64,000 nt of DNA from Flavobacterium keumense (GTDB lineage: Bacteria > Bacteroidota > Bacteroidia > Flavobacteriales > Flavobacteriaceae), in NCBI RefSeq assembly GCF_029866485.1, contig NZ_CP092332.1, positions 744,001 to 808,000 of the forward strand, read 5' to 3'. Numbering within the stretch: the first letter of the stretch is position 1; every line of letters begins with the position of its first letter. The translations under genes and the position numbers were made by a program. A model generated the notes under the pieces. It saw only the letters and a list, made by a program, of their open reading frames with translations. It searched no databases and was not told the origin of the DNA. Positions 47,169 through 55,855 of this stretch are shown here, one piece after another.

Positions 47169-47184
47169 TCCCGAAGCGTCGGGA
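47169..47184. repeat. Small hairpin repeat (TCCCGAAGCGTCGGGA)
   Basis: A 6-base stem with loop AGCG. A related piece (TCGAAGCGTCGGAATGAC) lies at 47536-47553 at the end of the next gene. Confidence 0.65.
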
Positions 47185-47209
47185 TCAAACCATATAGGTA
47201 TAAAAAATT

Positions 47210-47249
47210 AACCTGCAAAGCATAATTGTCTTGCAGGTTTTTATTTTTT
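47210..47249 (+). terminator. Rho-independent terminator of fumarase
   Basis: AACCTGCAA (47210-47218) pairs with TTGCAGGTT (47231-47239), followed by TTTTATTTTTT. Confidence 0.8.
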
Positions 47250-47351
47250 GGGCGTTGGCCGGGCTGTACGCTGTATCTTTTGTTTCAGTCATTACCAGGA
47301 GGCACGACGCTGCAATCTAAAACAAAAGGATGCCGCTTCCATCCCTAACGC
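47250..47351 (+). ncRNA. Structured repeat element, copy 1 (candidate 3'-end RNA)
   Basis: GGGCGTT (47250) can pair with AACGC (47347-47351) to close the element. Inside, CTGTATCTTT (47271-47280) and AAAGGATGCCG (47325-47335) flank a variable stem (TTTTGTTT/AAACAAAA). Both blocks occur identically in the element at 52939-53015. It directly follows the fumarase terminator. It may be a known flavobacterial RNA motif or a small mobile element; I cannot decide without a search. The rest of 47150-47511 holds the hairpins and a TCATTCCGAC repeat, no gene. Confidence 0.5.
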
Positions 47352-47407
47352 GGTCTATCTTGAAGGAGACGTTTAATGTTCTTCACTAAATCATTTTTGT
47401 TTAGTCA

Positions 47408-47505
47408 ATGTCATTCCGACGTAAGGAGAAACGTCTGTTCAGCGAAGCTAAATCCCATTAGTTACTCTCGTTATATGATTTCTCACGTTGATCGAAATGA
47501 CAAAT
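47408..47505. repeat. REP-like element bounded by GTCATTCCGAC / GATCGAAATGAC
   Basis: GTCATTCCGACG and GATCGAAATGAC are nearly complementary ends around about 75 bases. A similar TCATTCCGA occurs in the inverted repeat after the desaturase and at 47544-47554 on the other strand. This is a dispersed flavobacterial repeat type by its look. Confidence 0.5.
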
Positions 47506-47511
47506 ACAAAA

Positions 47512-47970
47512 CTAGTCTCTTTCTGTCTTTCTGTCTCGAAGCGTCGGAATGACAGATGAAATCACATTATTTGTATACTCCTCTTTTTTATACGTTTTTA
47601 TAGAATCGAGTGAGCCATTTTGATTGTAAAAATACCAATCTCCTATATAATACCAATGGTCTTCTTTTTCATTGTGGTCTAGTTGGGTATGCCCTTTTTT
47701 CATGATTTTACCATTGGGATAATAGAAAGTTAACCGTGAGGAATTGGTATGGTATTTTTCTTTTTTAACGAGTTTTCCTTTGCGGTAGTGTTTCCAAGTA
47801 CCTACTTCATTGCCTTTACGATAACGTCCTTTGATAGTGTATATTTCATCTAACGTGTCTACAGTAATCCATTTACCCTCTCGATGATGATTGACCATCT
47901 GATTGGTTTTGGACTTGCAGGATACAAGACTAATTATAATAACTACTGAAAATAGGAATCTTTGGAGCAT
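47512..47970 (-). CDS. MORN-variant (YwqK-like) lipoprotein
   Basis: 152 residues beginning MLQRFLFSVVIIISLVSCKSK; the S-L-V-S-C lipobox predicts lipidation at Cys18. Then repeated G-x-W/Y-x-x-Y strands: GKWITVDTLD, GRYRKGNEVGTWKHYRKGK, FYYPNGKIMKKG, GDWYFYNQNGSLDSIKTYKK (last ones split by motif). This is the MORN-like 'YwqK' repeat type, function unknown. The last 15 or so residues (IPTLRDRKTERD) are encoded by a repeat element, so the original end was probably changed. Confidence 0.75.
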   Translation of the reverse strand: MLQRFLFSVVIIISLVSCKSKTNQMVNHHREGKWITVDTLDEIYTIKGRYRKGNEVGTWKHYRKGKLVKKEKYHTNSSRLTFYYPNGKIMKKGHTQLDHNEKEDHWYYIGDWYFYNQNGSLDSIKTYKKEEYTNNVISSVIPTLRDRKTERD

Positions 47971-48115
47971 AGCTTATGGATTTAGGGTTATGTTTTTATA
48001 ATATTAGGTTCATTGAATTTCATTTAGGGTGAAGGCGAGGGAAATAGTAAGATGTTCGCAGCAACAGGGGGAGTACTAATTGGGTTCATTAATGTATGCA
48101 TGTAGTGGGCTTGTA

Positions 48116-48547
48116 TTAAAATCCAATAACGAGATGGTCGTAATAGTTTTTGGGGCCAAGAGCAAAGACTAGTCCAAAAGTTACCGACGAGTTTAGTTTG
48201 TTTTGATAAGGGAAACAATAGCCTATGTGTAGTTTAATTGCGTTTAAAACATTGATTCCTAGGCTAGGCTGAAGGTCTTTGTTAGAAAATGCAATACCTC
48301 CTTCAAAAGTTTGTAGAAACCGTTGTTGCACCCCAAGTGTTATCCGGTTTTCTGTCGAAAAATTTGTTGCTAATGCGGCATTCATACTGAAAGGGTTTTT
48401 GGTATAATTGTCAGAAAATCGGTAACTAACCCCTGTTTGAAAATAGGAGGTGTTTTGGTATTGGTATCCCAATTCAACAGCCATTCCTTGTGCGTAAAGA
48501 AAAGCACTAGAACAGTTACAAATAAGTACATACAGAAGGTGTCGCAA
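48116..48547 (-). CDS. Small outer-membrane beta-barrel-like protein, unknown function
   Basis: 143 residues with a signal peptide (to about residue 20, AFLYAQ). The rest has alternating aromatic strands (MAVELGYQYQNTSYFQTGVSYRF in pieces: ELGYQYQ, GVSYRF, ITLGVQQRF, SLGINVLN, SVTFGLVFALG), typical of a small barrel. No named family recognised. It is 17 bases after the ecotin gene on the same strand and may be co-expressed. Confidence 0.6.
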   Translation of the reverse strand: MRHLLYVLICNCSSAFLYAQGMAVELGYQYQNTSYFQTGVSYRFSDNYTKNPFSMNAALATNFSTENRITLGVQQRFLQTFEGGIAFSNKDLQPSLGINVLNAIKLHIGYCFPYQNKLNSSVTFGLVFALGPKNYYDHLVIGF

Positions 48548-48564
48548 AGGGTAAAAATGTTGGG

Positions 48565-49416
48565 TTAGGGTTCTTGCTGCAAGATAATTTTGTTTCGGTA
48601 TTTTTTATCCAATCGGATGGCGGCAAAAGGGCGGAGTGTATAAGAAACGGGATTTCCTGTTGTCACTTTATAATGTACTATAATAGTACCCATAGCACCC
48701 ATAGCCACACCTTTAATCTCAATTGTGGTGGGTTTATTAGTTTCTTGTAATATAATGGGTACTATAAATTCGCGATTAAAATCAACGGTTGTGGCTTGCC
48801 CTTCTTTTCCCATCACGCTCGCAGCACCGAAGAGACTATCAAATTTTTTTTGAGTGTCTATCCGGTTGTTTTTTACAGGAAGTTTAGCGTTATTTTTTAC
48901 AAAAAAATGAGATAGAAGCTGGTAATCAATGCTTCCTAATTGGGGTGTGTTCTCAACAGGTGTAGCATCAATAAATGCTTCCCCGGAATATATTTTATAT
49001 TTAACCTTGAATCCATTAGGCACATAAAAAACCAAAGGCAGTTTACTATTGTAGGGCATTATTTTAGGAGGGAGATGGATGAATTTTTCTTGTTTTACAT
49101 TGTCCAAACAAGCCATTAGGGTCGTGATGCTGTTTCCATTGGACGCTACCTTATAGTAACGGTATCCCCAGCCCTCTAAAGTGATTTCATTACATTCACC
49201 TAGTAAGGTGTGGTAATTACAATCGACCATTTCATTTTTGCCAATAAATACTTCAATGTGATGGTTTTCGTCATTTTCGGTGGCTGGCAGCTGTATGTAT
49301 AGCTGTTGGTAACCTTGTTCAGCTTTTGGGAAAAAATCTAATTCAGAAGGTGATTGTGATTGTGCAAACGCAACACAAGAGGCAACCATCATCAATAAAG
49401 CAATAGTAGACTTCAT
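48565..49416 (-). CDS. Ecotin-family protease inhibitor with C-terminal extension
   Basis: 283 residues. After a signal peptide (to about 20) the ecotin fold spans ~25-150: FFPKAEQGYQQLYIQLP, VDCNYHTLLGECNEITLEGWGYRYY, a reactive-site loop TTLMACLD with Met in the P1 place, and MPYNSKLPLVFYVP / VKYKIYSGEAFID. Both disulfide cysteine places seem kept. Ecotins inhibit chymotrypsin-fold serine proteases in the periplasm. E. coli ecotin ends here; this protein continues ~130 residues with a PrcB-like segment (VDFNREFIVPIIL ... IEIKGVAMG ... TIIVHYKV). The function of the extension is inferred only. Confidence 0.8.
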   Translation of the reverse strand: MKSTIALLMMVASCVAFAQSQSPSELDFFPKAEQGYQQLYIQLPATENDENHHIEVFIGKNEMVDCNYHTLLGECNEITLEGWGYRYYKVASNGNSITTLMACLDNVKQEKFIHLPPKIMPYNSKLPLVFYVPNGFKVKYKIYSGEAFIDATPVENTPQLGSIDYQLLSHFFVKNNAKLPVKNNRIDTQKKFDSLFGAASVMGKEGQATTVDFNREFIVPIILQETNKPTTIEIKGVAMGAMGTIIVHYKVTTGNPVSYTLRPFAAIRLDKKYRNKIILQQEP

Positions 49417-49598
49417 AAATAGGGATTAAATTATATACTGTAAAGGGAATTTGATTTGGGGTCAAATGCAGTCACAGGGCAGTTCAAATGTAAGAAAAAT
49501 TGTTTTGCAATTGGAAAAGGAGGCAAAATAAATTATACAATAGGGCAAATAAAAAACCTTGTAGGTTAGTATGTAACTGTAAAGGGTCGTTTTGTAGA

Positions 49599-50756
49599 CT
49601 ACTTTTGAAACAACAAAGGTGCAAATTCAGACAAATAATCACGCCAGTTGGACCATGTATGCCCTCCCGTAGTTTCGTGGTACTCGTATTTGATTTGCAG
49701 GCTGTCGAGTAGTTTTCTATATTCATTGGATCTTTCAAAAAGGAAGTCAGAGTTGCCAATACCTATCCAATACAATTTGAACCCATTGTCTCTTTGTGCT
49801 TTCAGTTTGTTAGTAAAATCTCTATACACAGCTGCTTGTGAATCTTTAGGTTGTAACATCGCCGATGAAAATACCCCTACATAATCAAAGGTGTTAGGAT
49901 AATTAGCCGAGATCACTAAACTGTGCATGCCGCCCATAGAAAGCCCTGCAATGGCACGAGACGCCTTTTCTTTCTTTACACGGTAATTGCTCTCAATAAA
50001 TTGGATGATGTCTCCAAAAGCCGCTTCCGTTCGTCCAGAAAAAGTGGCGGGACGCATAAAAATAGGTTTCACAAATCCTTCGCTAGATTCTCCTGGAGTT
50101 GCGGTTTGATCAGCGTTTCCATTTGTCATGACCACAATCATCGGTTTTGCTTTACCTTGAGCGATTAAATTGTCCATAATTTGAACGTTACGACCCAATT
50201 CCATCCAAGCATTTTCATCGCCACCTGCACCATGCATTAAGTACAATACAGGGTATTTTTGTTTGCTGTTTTCATATCCCGCTGGGGTGTAAACAGTCAA
50301 TCGGCGTGTAGTTTCCAGCTTTGGCGAAGTGTACCAACGTTTTGCCACCGTTCCGTGAGGGACGTCAGTTACTTTATACAAATCGGCTTTTCCACCACCC
50401 ACTAAAAATACGTTTACCACTGTGGATACATCGCGAATTAAAAATGCATTATTTGGGTCGAAAGCTTTAACGCCATCTACAAAAAACGAATAACTGTACA
50501 ATTCTGGATTAAGTTTTTTGGTAGTAAAACTCCAAATACCGTCTTCGCCTTTGGTTAACAAACCACCTTCAGGAACGCAATCGCCTTGTACTTTTACTTC
50601 TTTGGCATTTTTGGCATCCAGTCGAAAAGTAACGGTATTGTCAGCATTAATTTCGGGTGAAATGATGTCTTTCTTTTTGGAAAAATCAACATTTTCTTGT
50701 GCTTGTGTTCCAATACTCAAAAAAAGTAAAGCAAGGATTAAAAGGGTTTTTTTCAT
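49599..50756 (-). CDS. Exported esterase (EsD-type alpha/beta hydrolase with N-terminal E-set domain)
   Basis: 385 residues from MKKTLLILALLFLSIGTQAQ. Start at 50756 is chosen since it places the signal peptide at the N-terminus. Residues ~25-120 form an E-set/CBM48-like domain (VTFRLDAKNAKEVKVQGD), and the esterase D-like domain follows: VLYLMHGAGGDENAW, nucleophile serine in AIAGLSMGGMHSL (about 240) and the histidine in TTGGHTWSNWRDYL. Related proteins are feruloyl or acetyl-xylan esterases; the true substrate is not known. Confidence 0.87.
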   Translation of the reverse strand: MKKTLLILALLFLSIGTQAQENVDFSKKKDIISPEINADNTVTFRLDAKNAKEVKVQGDCVPEGGLLTKGEDGIWSFTTKKLNPELYSYSFFVDGVKAFDPNNAFLIRDVSTVVNVFLVGGGKADLYKVTDVPHGTVAKRWYTSPKLETTRRLTVYTPAGYENSKQKYPVLYLMHGAGGDENAWMELGRNVQIMDNLIAQGKAKPMIVVMTNGNADQTATPGESSEGFVKPIFMRPATFSGRTEAAFGDIIQFIESNYRVKKEKASRAIAGLSMGGMHSLVISANYPNTFDYVGVFSSAMLQPKDSQAAVYRDFTNKLKAQRDNGFKLYWIGIGNSDFLFERSNEYRKLLDSLQIKYEYHETTGGHTWSNWRDYLSEFAPLLFQK

Positions 50757-50858
50757 TTTTGGTTGCGTTAGGTTCATTGTGTCAATATGTCGCAATATAA
50801 AATTAATTTACGGATTTTAGAGCAGATATTTTCTGATTTTTTTTGGAAGAACTATGTC

Positions 50859-51050
50859 GTCCCTACGGGACTTTTTCTTTTCCGTAGACCGTTATGTTAC
50901 CAATATACAATCCCTACGGGATTAATTAATTGTATGGGTACATATACATAAGTCAAGTTGCACACTATGTGGTTAAATAACTATATCGTCCCTACGGGAC
51001 TTTATCTCCTTAGTATGTCTAGTGTTACAGCTATGTCATCCCTACGGAAT
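50859..51050. repeat. Four palindromic repeats of the GTCCCTACGGGAC family
   Basis: GTCCCTACGGGAC at 50859-50871 and 50988-51000, ATCCCTACGGGAT at 50910-50922 and ATCCCTACGGAAT at 51038-51050. Three are preceded by CTATRTC. They occupy the gene-free stretch 50757-51085; one further copy lies at 29081. They resemble REP sequences. Confidence 0.85.
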
Positions 51051-51085
51051 TAAAGACATTAACTTGAAGTGATAAATGGAATGTA

Positions 51086-51742
51086 TTAGTCCATTTTCAT
51101 TTCGGGAATATCTCCCTCAATGATTAAGTTCGCTTCTGTTGCAGCAATAATATGTTCTACGCTTACACCCGGTGCGCGTTCTAGTAGTTGAAACCCTTTT
51201 GGAGTGACTTCCATGACGGCAAGTTCTGTTACGACTTTTTTGACACAACCTACGCCTGTAAGTGGGAGGGTGCATTTTTTAAGAATCTTACTTTCGCCGG
51301 CCTTGTTGACGTGCATCATAGCCACGATTATATTTTCGGCAGAGGCCACTAAATCCATAGCGCCACCCATTCCTTTGACCATTTTTCCTGGGATTTTCCA
51401 GTTGGCAATATCGCCATTTTCAGCTACTTCCATCGCGCCTAAAATAGTTAAATCGACGTGTTGCCCACGAATCATTCCAAAACTCAATGCCGAATCAAAA
51501 AAACTGGCTCCGGGGAGTGTGGTGATGGTTTGCTTTCCAGCGTTGATGATATCGGCATCTTCTTCACCTTCAAAAGGGAAAGGCCCCATGCCTAACACGC
51601 CATTCTCCGACTGAAATTCAACTGAAATATCATTGCGCACATAATTGGCCACCAAAGTTGGAATACCAATTCCTAGGTTAACATAGTAGCCATCTTTGAC
51701 TTCTTGTGCGATTCTTTTTGCGATTTCTTCTTTTGTTAACAT
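51086..51742 (-). CDS. scoB: Succinyl-CoA:3-ketoacid CoA transferase, subunit B
   Basis: 218 residues. The catalytic glutamate is in SENGVLGMGP (about residue 47), and VNLGIGIPTLVANYV and MDLVASAENIIV are family blocks. With subunit A it moves CoA between succinyl-CoA and acetoacetate. The A gene is upstream but separated by the four-helix-bundle gene. Confidence 0.95.
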   Translation of the reverse strand: MLTKEEIAKRIAQEVKDGYYVNLGIGIPTLVANYVRNDISVEFQSENGVLGMGPFPFEGEEDADIINAGKQTITTLPGASFFDSALSFGMIRGQHVDLTILGAMEVAENGDIANWKIPGKMVKGMGGAMDLVASAENIIVAMMHVNKAGESKILKKCTLPLTGVGCVKKVVTELAVMEVTPKGFQLLERAPGVSVEHIIAATEANLIIEGDIPEMKMD

Positions 51743-51792
51743 AGCATTAATGTATCAATTTATCAATTTATTAATGTAGCAATGGGTTTAAG

Positions 51793-52137
51793 TTATTTCT
51801 TTTTACTAGACGCAATTATTTTGTATATGATTAATGAAATTTCTTTAATTTTTTGTCTTAAATTTTCATTAAATGGGTATGAGTTGGCTTTTTCGCAAAG
51901 GATCAACCAATATTTTGTTTCTTCAATTTCTTTAGCTGCGATTTTCATCTTGTGAATGAAGTCAGCTTTACTTTCTGCATTTTGAGCTTCATGAATATTA
52001 GCACCAATACTTGTTCCAGACTTTAATAATTGGTTTGCAATTACATATTTTCTTTTCTCTTCTAGGATTTCGCAATAGCTAATAATGTCTAAAGAGAAAT
52101 CAATCGATTTATTTAAAATTATATTTTCAGGGGGCAT
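51793..52137 (-). CDS. Four-helix-bundle protein (TIGR02436 / S23-like family), second copy
   Basis: 114 residues: SIDFSLDIISYCEILEEKRK, NQLLKSGTSIGANIHEAQNAESKADF, MKIAAKEIEETKYWLILCE (in pieces) match the same family as 40133-40495 though of a different subgroup. It lies between scoA (13 bases away) and scoB (50 bases), an unusual insertion. Function unknown. Confidence 0.9.
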   Translation of the reverse strand: MPPENIILNKSIDFSLDIISYCEILEEKRKYVIANQLLKSGTSIGANIHEAQNAESKADFIHKMKIAAKEIEETKYWLILCEKANSYPFNENLRQKIKEISLIIYKIIASSKKK

Positions 52138-52150
52138 AATTGGTATATTT

Positions 52151-52867
52151 TTAAATTAATTCATCGCTACATTTTTTTCTTACCGTTCTTTGTTCAATTC
52201 TTTTCTCAAAAAAATCTCCTCGAAAAATACGTTGCACGAATATACCCGGAATATGAATTTGATTAGGGTCCAAAGTACCTGCTTCGACTAGTTCTTCGAC
52301 TTCGGCAATGGTGATTGTAGCCGCGCCCGCCATACACGGATTAAAGTTGCGCGCCGTTCCTTTAAAAATAAGATTGCCCGCCGTGTCACCTTTCCAAGCT
52401 TTGACAATCGCAAAATCGGCTTTGAAGGCCTGTTCTAAAACGTGCATTTTTCCGTTGAATTCTCGTGTTTCTTTTCCTTGTGCTACTTCGGTTCCATAAC
52501 CTGCGGGAGTGAAAAAAGCGGGTATTCCGGTTTGTGCTGCACGGCAACGTTCGGCCAGTGTTCCTTGCGGAATGAGTTCTACTTCTAATTCGCCAGAAAG
52601 CATTTGGCGTTCAAATTCAGCATTCTCTCCCACATAGGAAGAAATCATTTTTTTGATTTGTTTGTGTTGTAATAACAAGCCCAAGCCAAAGTCATCAACT
52701 CCTGCGTTGTTGGAAATACAAGTGAGATTTTTGGTTTGTTTGCGAACCAATTCGGCAATTGCATTTTCGGGGATGCCACACAATCCAAAGCCACCCAACA
52801 TGAGTGTCATATTGTCTTCAATACCTTGAAGGGCTTCTTGTACGGAGGCTACTTTTTTGTTAATCAT
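52151..52867 (-). CDS. scoA: Succinyl-CoA:3-ketoacid CoA transferase, subunit A
   Basis: 238 residues. [16 protein letters not shown] (residues ~20-36) and [47 protein letters not shown] blocks identify the A subunit. First gene of the scoA, four-helix bundle, scoB group. Confidence 0.95.
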   Translation of the reverse strand: MINKKVASVQEALQGIEDNMTLMLGGFGLCGIPENAIAELVRKQTKNLTCISNNAGVDDFGLGLLLQHKQIKKMISSYVGENAEFERQMLSGELEVELIPQGTLAERCRAAQTGIPAFFTPAGYGTEVAQGKETREFNGKMHVLEQAFKADFAIVKAWKGDTAGNLIFKGTARNFNPCMAGAATITIAEVEELVEAGTLDPNQIHIPGIFVQRIFRGDFFEKRIEQRTVRKKCSDELI

Positions 52868-52938
52868 GGTTTTTGGTATTAAGTCATGAAATGAAAAACA
52901 GTATTTTAGATTTGGTTAGTCTTATTGAAAACATAACC

Positions 52939-53015
52939 TTAGCCCTGACAGCAACGGCATCCTTTAAGGCTGGTGTTCAGCCTTAAAGATACAGTGAATG
53001 GCGGGAAATAGCTCC
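52939..53015 (-). ncRNA. Structured repeat element, copy 2 (candidate 3'-end RNA)
   Basis: Read on the minus strand it has CTGTATCTTT, a perfect 11-base stem (CTTTAAGGCTG/CAGCCTTAAAG, 5-base loop) and AAAGGATGCCG, the same two blocks as at 47250-47351. It follows the PBP1A gene in that gene's direction, as copy 1 follows fumarase. It may act as the PBP1A terminator. Confidence 0.5.
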
Positions 53016-53044
53016 AAGACATAGTATGTCTCTCGCAATTTATT

Positions 53045-55360
53045 TTATAGCTCGAATTCTTCGGTACTTTGTTCGGTATCCGTACTATCCTTGACTACTG
53101 CGGCTGGCTTAGAATAACAATCTACTTTTATAGAAAGATTAGCAGGCCTGTCAAATTCCTCCTTCGAAACGTTGAGAGTTTCGTCTTCATAACATTTTTT
53201 CATAAAGTAACCCCAAACGGGTAGTGCTGTTGCTCCCTGACCGTAGGTAAGACTTCTAAAACGCGCCGAACGGTCTTCACAACCTACCCAAACACCAGTT
53301 ACTAAGTTAGGTACCATTCCAACAAACCATCCATCGGATTGATTTTGAGTTGTTCCCGTTTTACCTGCGATAGGGTTTTTAAACATATAAGGATAGCCTG
53401 TCCAACGGTTGTCTCCGTTTCCGCCACCTTCAGTACGTAAACGTTCTCCAGATCCACCTTCGGTTACTCCTTCTAACAATTTGATTACAGCAAAGGCGAT
53501 ATCTTTGTTCAACACATCGTGCGATTCAGGAACAGGTTCGTAAAGAACCACGCCACTTTTATCTTCTATTTTTCTAATGAATTGTGGTTTCACATATACT
53601 CCTTGATTGGCAAACGTACTATAAGCCGCTACCATATCTTGTACCGTGATTTCGACAGCTCCAAGAGCAATAGAAGGTTGTGCTGGGATTTCAGAAGTAA
53701 CTCCTAATTTATGTGTTAATTCGACAACGGCTTCTGGGCCAGTTTTGTCTATCAATTTGGCCGATACCGTATTGATAGAATTGGCCAAAGCTCTTTTTAA
53801 AGTCACCATTCCTCGGTATTTTTGATCGGAATTTCGAGGCTCCCAGTCTTCAGTTACATTGTGTTTTCCTTTACGAATCATAAATGGGCCATCTAGAATA
53901 GAGTCACAAGGCGACATGCCTAATTGTTCTATAGCAGTTGCATACACAAACGGTTTGAAAGTAGATCCTACTTGTCTTGCTCCTTGTCCTACGTGGTCGT
54001 ATTGAAAATATTTATAGTTAATACCTCCAACCCACGCTTTGATATTGCCTGTTTGTGGTTCCATAGCCATCAAACCAGATTGTAAGAAATGTTTGTAGTA
54101 ACGAATGGAATCCAAAGGAGTCATAATCGTATCTCTTTCACCTTTCCAAGTAAAGACTTTCATTTTGGTTTTTTGTTTGAACGAAGCGATGATTTCTTCT
54201 TCGCTTTTCTCCATCGATTCCATAATGTTCCAACGAGCCGATGCTTTCATAGCTTTTTTCATGATGCGATCGGTTTCGGCTTGAGAAATATTAACAAAAG
54301 GGGCGTTTTTATTCTCCTTAGCTTGGTTGAAAAATTCTTCTTGTAAGTTAGCCATGTGCGCTTCTACCGCTTCTTCTGCATACAATTGCATACGCGAATC
54401 GATAGTAGTATAAATACGCAATCCGTCTTTGTAAATATTATAATCAGAGCCGTCTGGTTTTTTATTGTCTTCCACCCATTTTTTCATGTATTCTCTCAAG
54501 TACTCTCTAAAATAAGTAGCTGTTCCGTCTTTATGACTTTCTAATTTGAAGTTTAATTTGATAGGTAAACTTTGTAATTTTAATTTTTGTGCTTCGGTAA
54601 TAATTTCCGCTTTTTCCATTTGCTTCAATACGACATTGCGTCGATTTCGTACTCCTTCTGGATTTTTTACAGGATTGTATAAGCCCGAATTTTTGAACAT
54701 CCCAACTAGAACCGCAGATTCTTCTGTGGTTAAATCTTTAGGAGCTTTAGAAAAATAGGTTTTGGCTGCGGAGTTCACCCCAACAGAGTTGTTTCCAAAA
54801 TCATACACATTGCAATACATAGCAATGATTTCATTTTTAGTGTATTGTCTTTCCAAACGAATGGCAATAATCCATTCTTTAGCTTTTTGGATAATACGGA
54901 AAGGCAAAAATTTTGAACCTTCTCCGTGGAATAATTGCTTAGCCAATTGTTGGGTTAGCGTACTGGCTCCACCGCTGGTTCCAAAGCTTAATATAGCTCT
55001 TAATGTTCCTCTTCCATCAATTCCTGAATGTTCGTAGAACCGAGCATCTTCGGTAGCTACTAGGGCTTGTACTAAATTTTTAGGAAGGTCGGAATATTTT
55101 AATTGGGAACGATTTTTTTCAAAATATTTTCCAATGACCACCCCATCAGCAGAGATGATCTCAGTAGCTAAATTAGAATCAGGATTTTCTAAATCTTCGA
55201 ATGAAGGCATGGAACCTAAAAGCCCCCAAGAAGCAAAGAGAAAAAACAAGGCGATACCCCCTAAACCATAAAGGAAATACTTCCAAAATAATTTAGAGTA
55301 ATATTGAATGTCTTTCTCTGAGTCTGGTACTTGATTTTTTTTACGATTAATAAAAGCCAT
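53045..55360 (-). CDS. Class A penicillin-binding protein (PBP1A type)
   Basis: 771 residues making and cross-linking peptidoglycan. Membrane anchor at about residues 30-50. Glycosyltransferase motifs: EDARFYEHSGID (catalytic Glu, ~108), GGASTLTQQLAKQL and RKAKEWIIAIRLER-like block. Transpeptidase: GSTFKPFVYA (S-x-x-K serine, ~467), SxN in ANSINTVSAK, and KTGTTQNQSDGWF. It lies 7 bases after gldH, so cell-wall and gliding genes share a transcript. Confidence 0.95.
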   Translation of the reverse strand: MAFINRKKNQVPDSEKDIQYYSKLFWKYFLYGLGGIALFFLFASWGLLGSMPSFEDLENPDSNLATEIISADGVVIGKYFEKNRSQLKYSDLPKNLVQALVATEDARFYEHSGIDGRGTLRAILSFGTSGGASTLTQQLAKQLFHGEGSKFLPFRIIQKAKEWIIAIRLERQYTKNEIIAMYCNVYDFGNNSVGVNSAAKTYFSKAPKDLTTEESAVLVGMFKNSGLYNPVKNPEGVRNRRNVVLKQMEKAEIITEAQKLKLQSLPIKLNFKLESHKDGTATYFREYLREYMKKWVEDNKKPDGSDYNIYKDGLRIYTTIDSRMQLYAEEAVEAHMANLQEEFFNQAKENKNAPFVNISQAETDRIMKKAMKASARWNIMESMEKSEEEIIASFKQKTKMKVFTWKGERDTIMTPLDSIRYYKHFLQSGLMAMEPQTGNIKAWVGGINYKYFQYDHVGQGARQVGSTFKPFVYATAIEQLGMSPCDSILDGPFMIRKGKHNVTEDWEPRNSDQKYRGMVTLKRALANSINTVSAKLIDKTGPEAVVELTHKLGVTSEIPAQPSIALGAVEITVQDMVAAYSTFANQGVYVKPQFIRKIEDKSGVVLYEPVPESHDVLNKDIAFAVIKLLEGVTEGGSGERLRTEGGGNGDNRWTGYPYMFKNPIAGKTGTTQNQSDGWFVGMVPNLVTGVWVGCEDRSARFRSLTYGQGATALPVWGYFMKKCYEDETLNVSKEEFDRPANLSIKVDCYSKPAAVVKDSTDTEQSTEEFEL

Positions 55361-55367
55361 AATAATT

Positions 55368-55847
55368 CTATTCTTTATTTTCTATTCTAAAACCTACGTC
55401 TGTAATTCCTTCTAGCTGTTCTACCCCTGGTACTTTTCCCGTTTCACGAACTGCTTGTTTGATGTACACTTTGTATTTTCCTCTAAACTTTACATTTTCT
55501 TTGTAAAATAATTTACTCTCTTTGATATCTGTAAATCCTTCGCCAAGCAATGTCCCGTCTGGATTAGCCATTTGGTATTCTAAAGTGTCTACTTTGGTAA
55601 ATCCATTAGGCAACTCTAAAGCTACAATTAAGAATAAATTGTTAAATGGATAATTGTCATTGCTTCTCAAATTTACAAATAAATCATATCGTTTAGTTGA
55701 GTCTAATTCGGGTAATTGGAAAGTAACCGTGCTGTCTTTGTGCCAAGCGCTGCCTACCGAATGGTATTCGTCAAACACTCTTTTTTTATCGCAAGAAAAA
55801 AAGAGAATTCCTATTACAAGAAAAACAAGACTATTTTTGATATTCAT
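55368..55847 (-). CDS. gldH: Gliding motility lipoprotein GldH
   Basis: 159 residues, MNIKNSLVFLVIGILFFSCDKK with a lipobox cysteine at residue 19. VFDEYHSVGSAWHKDSTVTF and YDLFVNLRSNDNYPFNNLFL are the GldH signatures. In F. johnsoniae GldH is needed for gliding. The ricT-gldH-PBP1A order seen here has spacings of only 8 and 7 bases. Confidence 0.92.
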   Translation of the reverse strand: MNIKNSLVFLVIGILFFSCDKKRVFDEYHSVGSAWHKDSTVTFQLPELDSTKRYDLFVNLRSNDNYPFNNLFLIVALELPNGFTKVDTLEYQMANPDGTLLGEGFTDIKESKLFYKENVKFRGKYKVYIKQAVRETGKVPGVEQLEGITDVGFRIENKE

Positions 55848-55855
55848 TTCAGGTG

